From Emydura subglobosa (lineage: Eukaryota; Chordata; Testudines; Chelidae), in assembly GCA_007922225.1 (NCBI GenBank), contig ML679961.1, positions 77,490,798 through 77,554,797 on the forward strand: DNA of 64,000 nucleotides. The letters are read 5' to 3'. The stretch's first letter is position 1; each line of letters opens with the position of its first letter. A program made the position numbers and the translations under genes. Under the pieces are notes generated by a model that was given only the letters and a program-made list of their open reading frames with translations, ran no database searches and was not told where the DNA came from. Positions 59,630 through 64,000 of this stretch are shown here, in pieces.

Positions 59630-60230
59630 GCCACAAGGAAAACTTACCTAGAGAAGTGGAATGGTTTCTAAGACTGGTTTGTCCAACGATCTTGCGTCTC
59701 TCTTCACACACATTTTCAATTACCTGCTACATTTAAAAAGCATGGATCTATTACTGACCTCAGTTAAGGTTCACTTAGCTGTTATTGCAGCGTTCCACTG
59801 TCTAATTGAGGGATTTTCAGTTATCACTCAGCCTACAGGCTGATGAGAGGAAGTCAGTCTCCATACACTGTTTCTATCTTGATAGGACAAAGCCCTTCAG
59901 GGCTTCTACCAGACTTTCATTTTTCACGGAAAGAATGAAAAGGCCTCCATTGTCCTCCCAAACTGTATCAAAATGGGTGTCAGGAAGCCTTCTGGCATGT
60001 TATGAGATCTCTGGGTGGCGTGTCTCTCACCTAATATAATTGACCACTTCACCAGGGCTTAATCTATCTCTGTAGTCTTACTCAAGAATGTACCTATCTT
60101 GGACATCTGAAAGGGTGCTACCTGGCCCTCTACATACATGTTTTCTCAGCATTATGCTATTGTGTACACTGTGTTAGTGCTGATGTGGCCTTCGGTGAAG
60201 CTGTTCTAAAATCTGCACTAAATTAATCTC
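59630..60230 (+). pseudogene. DIRS-3 tyrosine recombinase remnant
   Basis: Broken frames give RKTYLEKWNGF, HLKSMDLLLTSVKVHLAVIA, VSIHCFYLDRTKPFRASTRL and SKWVSGSLLACYEIS. They align with the DIRS-2 blocks TRTTYLAKWKW, LSGSSIKVHLAAISAFHPAQ, FYIERTKPFRKMTQLF and SSWITSCIRECYD. The segment with the first catalytic Arg (SARRVSEL in DIRS-2) is missing, so the protein is non-functional. Confidence 0.65.
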
Positions 60231-60274
60231 CTCAGCACCCTCGTCTGTAATTGAGGTACTACTCAGCAATCTTC

Positions 60275-60437
60275 TGACATGGAGTGCCCATAGGGACAAT
60301 AACTCAAAGAAGGAGAGGTTACTTACCTTGTACAGTAACTGGAGTTCTTTGAGTTGTTTTGTCCCTAAGAATGCTCCACTACCTGCTTCTCCTTCCTTCT
60401 CCTGCTTTGGGGTCCTGGTCTCTGGGCTTCAAGGTTT
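60275..60437. repeat. DIRS-3 internal complementary region
   Basis: GGAGTGCCCATAGGGACAAT with AACTCAAAGAA (inverse of the left terminus) is followed by a linker (TTACTTACCTTGTACAGTAA). Next comes a forward terminus, GTTCTTTGAGTTGTTTTGTC. It is the same arrangement as DIRS-2 at 9658-9751. Confidence 0.7.
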
Positions 60438-60594
60438 AGAAGGAATTGGAGTGCCCTTCCCTATATACCCTCATAGTGGACACAAGGATGTGTAGGGCAC
60501 AGGCATGGACCTGTGGACACTGCTGACAAAAAATCTCCAATCAAGAGAACATCCTGATGTGGTGCACCCTTAGGGACTATACGTCTTAAAGAAC
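60438..60594. repeat. DIRS-3 right inverted terminal repeat
   Basis: It is the inverse of the left repeat, diverged. Matching segments include GAATTGGAGTG, CCTATATACC, TGTAGGGCACAGG and the closing GTGGTGCACCCTTAGGGAC. Confidence 0.75.
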
Positions 60595-60995
60595 TCATTA
60601 CTGTACAATGTAAGTACTCTCTCCTTTTCCTGAGCACATATAACATGTATGAGAAATTTAAAAAAATTAATTTTGGGACACAGTTTACCAAGAACTCAAT
60701 CCTGTTGTTGGTTCAGCACCTTCAATTCTCATTATCATTCTTTCCTGTTGCTGAGACAGATTTATGATTCATAAAATCAGTATTGCAGAAATGCAGTAGT
60801 ATATTTAAAGGATTCTTGTGGGGCTTAGGGAGTCATATGTGCACCTTGATCTCTGTCTCAACAGTGGGCTCCCTCCTCTTATCCCCAATAGTAATACCTT
60901 AATCACCTATGCAGGGAATTCTGTGCAGCTGTTTTGGGATGCAGAATTTGGCTTATTGTGCTAATGTTCCATTTGTCTTTTTCTTTTGTATTTAG

Positions 60996-61109
60996 TTTTA
61001 AGCATTGGTGAAGGTGGATTCTGGGAAGGCACCACCCGAGGTCTTGTTGGATGGTTTCCTGCAGACTGTGTTGAGGAAGTGCAGTGTAAACCAAATGAAA
61101 GCAAACCAG
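60996..61109 (+). CDS. SHANK2: SHANK2 coding exon: second half of the SH3 domain
   Basis: The 114-nt exon lies between a pyrimidine-rich TTTAG acceptor and a good GTAAGC donor. With the G from the previous exon it reads VLSIGEGGFWEGTTRGLVGW, then FPADCVEEVQCKPNESKP, ending with one base of a split codon. It carries the SH3 n-Src loop, the conserved G-[FW]-W-E-G diverging-turn region and the G-W-F-P-[AS]-[DE]-C-[VL]-E-E-V strand shared by SHANK1-3. The ...VEEVQCKP ending favours SHANK2. The next exon (toward the HYTVGSYDSFD linker and PDZ domain) is beyond the window or unrecognised before 64000. A DIRS retrotransposon ends about 400 bp upstream. Confidence 0.95.
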
Positions 61110-62401
61110 GTAAGCAGATACAATTCAACAATAATTTGCACAGTGATAAATGAAATGTGTCTAATCTAGCACTGAGGTGGCCTAAATTAGAATATATTAC
61201 ATATCCTTACTGTGCAACGCTGGAAATTGAAGAATTAAATAAGGCTGAAGTACTGGATTGAAAAAATAAAGATCAGTGAAGATGTGTTTATTGATCAAAC
61301 TTTCCTGGTCTTTGTCCAAACTAAACAATCTTTTTCTGGAAGCACTCTACTGTAAAGTACTGATATAGCTCTCAAGTAGGAAATGATTATAGACATTTTC
61401 TAAGGCACCATGTTGTAATTTATTTTCTAACTGTGTGTGAAAAGTATTTTACTGGTTCATTAAGCACATGAAAGAAATTTGACTATTGGTCTCCCAAATT
61501 GGTATAGTTACAAAATGTGTTAAAACTGCCATTTATTATAATAATAAAAAACATCTGTTCACTGTTTGGGGCCTTCAGTACATTTTAGAAGATACAGCTA
61601 TAAATAAGGGTCTCCTTCATAAATCCTAGATCCTAGTTTGCAAAAAGTTAGTGATAGAACTAAAAAAATAAATAAATAAAAAATCTAGGGATGGATTTAG
61701 GATCCGACTGGGAAAACTTTTTAAAAAAAATTAGAAAGTGAGGCATGAACACTATGGTTTAAAAAAAAAAAATACAGTAATTTCAAAAAAAAAAAAAAAA
61801 AAAGTTTGCAGGTTTCAAATGGTGGTTAATGTTTTTGAAAATTAAAATTAGTATTCTTCTATGCAGTGATGTTTGGCAAGAACAAATGAACACATTTAGG
61901 TCCAGATCGTACAATGAGCTTTGTATGGGCAGAACCCTGTGCCCATGGTAATCTCAGTGCAGAATCAGAACCTTAATACTTTTGTTACTGTGTTCAGCTG
62001 CAGGTTGTCTGTAATAACAGTTTTTTGAATGCATCTAAGAGATGCTCCATATAAAGCCACTTAAAAGTGTTGCTGTACAGCAATTAACAGTAGCCCAGGG
62101 AACTGAGTTCTCCATTACTATGCACAGGTTCTGCCATGAGTAAATAAAGAAAAGACAACTTTATTTAAGCACACTTTATGGTTCCAGGTATTACAGCATT
62201 CATGAATAAAAAATAACTATGCTACAATATTTTATTTAAAGAATAATGCACTCAATGCACCATAGCTACTTTCCCTATTTTTAAGGGAATGTGGACATGC
62301 TCATACCTTCAGATTAAAAGCTCACTGTGAACTATAACAACTTCCAAAGTATATTAGTGATCTCTAGAAATATGGACTGGATAGAGTGGAATGGTCCAAA
62401 T
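61110..62401 (+). other. SHANK2 intron downstream of the second SH3 exon, proximal part
   Basis: AT-rich. A-runs lie at about 61760-61803, with A-rich low-complexity sequence nearby. No further exon is recognised. Confidence 0.5.
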
Positions 62402-62935
62402 CAGTGGTTCCCAACATTTTTGGCTCAAGGGCCACAGATATTATTTTTACAACCCTGAAGGGCCACCAGTATCTGCCAGCAGGCTGCCCTCCCCGTGCAT
62501 TGCAGCCAGATGGAAAGAGTTCAGCGAGGAGGCTCCCTCCTCGCTTATCTCCCATCTCCCTGGCTGCAGCAGGTAAACTGCACACATCCTGTAGCCCTGT
62601 GCGCTCCACCTGAGTCTCTAGGCAGTGGCTCTGTTTTGCAGCCAGGAGGATGGAGGATCAGCGCTCTCCTCCCTCTGGCTCCAGCAGGGACCCCAGCACC
62701 TATGGACCCAGGTGGAGCACTTTGCCCAGCTCCCTGCTACAGCCAGGGGGAGGGGAGTGCTAATCTCCCATCCCCTTGGCTGCAGCAAGGAGCCTGCACT
62801 AGTCTTTTAGCCCTGCGGAAATGCACTCTGCCTGGGTCCTTACGCAGCAGCTCCCTTCTGCAGGGATGCCTATAGCCACTTTGAAAGCCCCCGCAGGCCA
62901 CTTTTGGCCCCTGGGCCACAGGTTGGGAACCACTG
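62402..62935. mobile_element. hAT non-autonomous element (CAGTGGTTCCCAAC type)
   Basis: The left end is CAGTGGTTCCCAACATTTTT and the right end is CACAGGTTGGGAACCACTG, a near-perfect inverted repeat over about 14 bp. The 8-bp flanks are GTCCAAAT (62394-62401) and GTCTAAAT (62936-62943), one mismatch. The interior has about three degenerate 110-120 bp units with the shared motif CTCCC(A/T)(T/C)C(T/C)CC(T/C)TGGCTGCAGCA. It has no transposase. Confidence 0.92.
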
Positions 62936-62943
62936 GTCTAAAT

Positions 62944-63248
62944 GAGCTATTAAGGTGTGTTGGATCATTGATCTGTGAATTAAGAACTTCCTGAGGCTGT
63001 AAAGACATTACAGTATAATTTTTGTACTGTCTTTCATACAAAAAGTATCAGCATTTTATAGATGATTGTAGCCTGCCCGTGCACAATCTATGTGTTCAAG
63101 AATGGCCTCTGTATAGACAGGATAGGTTTGAGAAGGTAACCCTGAGCAAGACTGTTGAAGAGTTAACGAACATTGAGAAACTTGTGTTGTAGGATTTGAT
63201 TATTTTATTATATAAGGGTAGGTGGGATGGGGATTCAGGGATAGGAGT
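62944..63248 (+). other. SHANK2 intron, no feature recognised
   Basis: AT-rich sequence without repeats or exons that I can identify. Confidence 0.4.
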
Positions 63249-63400
63249 TAGGGTATGTCTATACAGTCCACAGCAGTGAAGCTCCCACCTCGGGTCAATA
63301 GAGTTGGGCAAGTAGACTCACAAGAGCACTCTAAAGAATAGATCTATAGACAGCACTTTGAAACTGCAGCGTGGCCTCTGAGACCCACCCTCCTCCCTTA
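63249..63400. mobile_element. MITE-like fragment (GGGTATGTCTAYAC type)
   Basis: It starts TTAGGGTATGTCTATACAGT and continues GCAGTGAAGCTCCCACCTCG and GACTCACAAGAGCACTCTAA, then TCTATAGACAGCACTTTGAA and CTCTGAGACCCACCCTCCTC. The start and the internal order resemble the GTCTACAC-type turtle MITEs. The right end is not clear. Confidence 0.45.
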
Positions 63401-63429
63401 AGTATACATTGGGCCAGAGACTTAGTGGG

Positions 63430-63860
63430 AATGGGAATGACTCTAAAGCACAGTGGCTTGTAGGTTCCAGTCCTTGTTCCAATTAATATTTAAATATTTT
63501 ATACAAAGTGGAACAGCTTGAACAGAAAAGATTGATAGAGACCCACTCCAGAATATCCATTGCCTAGGCACTCACCGAGGGGATAGGAAACCTGGGTTCT
63601 AACCCTTGCTCCAAATTTGACAGAGTGGGGATTTAAACGTGGGTTTCCCACATCTGGGGTGACTGCTCTAGCCATGGAGCTTTAGGAGTGGTAGCACCAC
63701 CACCACCTGCCTTTAACAAGGATGGACCTAATTTAGGCACCTTAGGCACCTTTAGGCACTCCAGGCAGCGGTTCACAGCTCTGAACACCAAGCAGTGATA
63801 GGTGCCTCCCTCCAACCCAGATTTAGGGCCCTAACTCCCTTTGAGAAAGAGGGCTTAGCT
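63430..63860. repeat. Possible old SINE-like or LINE-tail repeat
   Basis: It contains TTCCAGTCCTTGTTCC, CCTAGGCACTCACCGAGGGG, AAACCTGGGTTCTAACCCTT, ATTTAAACGTGGGTTTCCCA and CTGCTCTAGCCATGGAGCTT. Segments of the type GAACC(T)GGGTTC and CCACTAGGCTA recur in tRNA-related amniote repeats. The part after 63715 repeats TTTAGGCACCTTAGGCAC locally. The class is uncertain. Confidence 0.3.
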
Positions 63861-64000
63861 CCAATCCCTTCTCATGATCCACACATTTCAAACCCAGACC
63901 CCCAGGGTTCATGGGCATGGCTACATTCCAACACTCCATCTGACAGCCTGTTAGCAATTGCTTACACTAGGACTCATGAAGCCTAGCCCCAATGTGAGGG

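Larger units (their letters stand above)
53897..60594 (+). mobile_element. DIRS-3: DIRS retrotransposon retaining both inverted terminal repeats
   Basis: The left terminal repeat begins GTTCTTTGAGTTATCGTCCC (53897). Its inverse complement closes the element at 60438-60594 (GTGTAGGGCACAGGCATGGA, AAAAAATCTCCAATCAAGAG and a terminal CTTAAAGAAC). Between them lie gag, partial RT, RNase H and a tyrosine recombinase in DIRS order. An internal complementary region follows at 60275-60437. All frames are broken, and the middle of RT is missing. A MITE-type element and a nested hAT occupy gag (54355-55993). The element sits in the SHANK2 intron in sense orientation, ending about 400 bp before an SH3 exon. 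Confidence 0.85.
30620..60995 (+). other. SHANK2 intron splitting the SH3 domain (about 30.4 kb)
   Basis: It runs from donor GTTAGT to acceptor TTTAG. Most of it is transposon-derived: MIR, several MITEs, four hAT-type elements, LTR-like sequence, a non-LTR RT remnant and a DIRS element. No extra SHANK2 exon was recognised. Unassigned stretches are 31500-32740, 32926-34256, 35640-36015, 36160-37708, 38248-38795, 40881-41490, 41651-42229, 43266-46469, 47216-50334, 51632-52159 and 53331-53896. In these I see only short frames without domain character. Confidence 0.7.

Noticed and set aside
24473..61109. Assignment to SHANK1 or SHANK3 instead of SHANK2
   Set aside because: The MKSLLNA start, the SNSDNNLN linker and the FPADCVEEVQCKP ending fit SHANK2 best. 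SHANK3 and SHANK1 differ after VPFRE and at the SH3 end.

Overview
The window is nuclear DNA from an amniote, most likely a turtle. It is AT-rich, has GT-AG introns, and is dense in interspersed repeats. The repeat mix points to Testudines: CR1 LINEs ending in the ATTCTATGATTCTATGA 3' motif, several DIRS (tyrosine-recombinase) retrotransposons, many hAT-type non-autonomous DNA elements with GTCTACAC-type or 'CAGTGGTTCCCAAC'-type ends, and MIR SINEs. A crocodilian is less likely but cannot be excluded from one window. No bacterial genes, CRISPR arrays, rRNA or tRNA genes were seen.

The only host gene I can support is SHANK2 (plus strand), the postsynaptic scaffold. Four consecutive coding exons are present. 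First is a short exon with ATG at 20818 encoding MKSLLNALTKKE, the N-terminus of the SHANK2 isoform that lacks the ankyrin repeats. Next is a 310-nt exon (24473-24782) encoding the Ser/Arg-rich linker beginning VPFREAPTYSNRRRR. Two further exons (30450-30619 and 60996-61109) together encode the SH3 domain. Splice phases agree across all four, and the gene continues beyond 64000 toward the PDZ exons. The ankyrin exons of the long isoform are not in the window. The third intron is about 30.4 kb and is packed with repeats.

Upstream region (about 1.37-12.1 kb): a nest of retrotransposons. An old DIRS element (DIRS-1) is interrupted by a second, better preserved DIRS element (DIRS-2), which is itself interrupted by a 5'-truncated CR1. 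Two more CR1 copies follow (9.97-10.71 kb plus, 11.13-12.08 kb minus). From 12.1 to 20.7 kb there is unassigned non-coding DNA with a small MITE, a MIR and a few other repeats.

Large intron (30.6-61.0 kb): MIR; several MITEs; a GC-rich element with direct terminal repeats (34.27-35.6 kb); hAT elements with perfect 8-bp target duplications (37717-38239, 52535-53164, 55073-55977); a non-LTR RT remnant inside an LTR-like sequence (38.8-40.9 kb); an LTR-like repeat (42.2-43.3 kb); a C-rich element (50343-51623); and a third DIRS element (DIRS-3, 53897-60594). DIRS-3 still has both inverted terminal repeats and an internal complementary region, and ends about 400 bp before the second SH3 exon. Downstream, a hAT element (62402-62935) and a MITE lie in the next intron.

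I did not find a novel biological system. The most informative observations are the conserved alternative SHANK2 start exon with two tiny upstream ORFs, the nested DIRS/CR1 structure with a nearly intact tyrosine recombinase, and the DIRS-3 element beside a coding exon.
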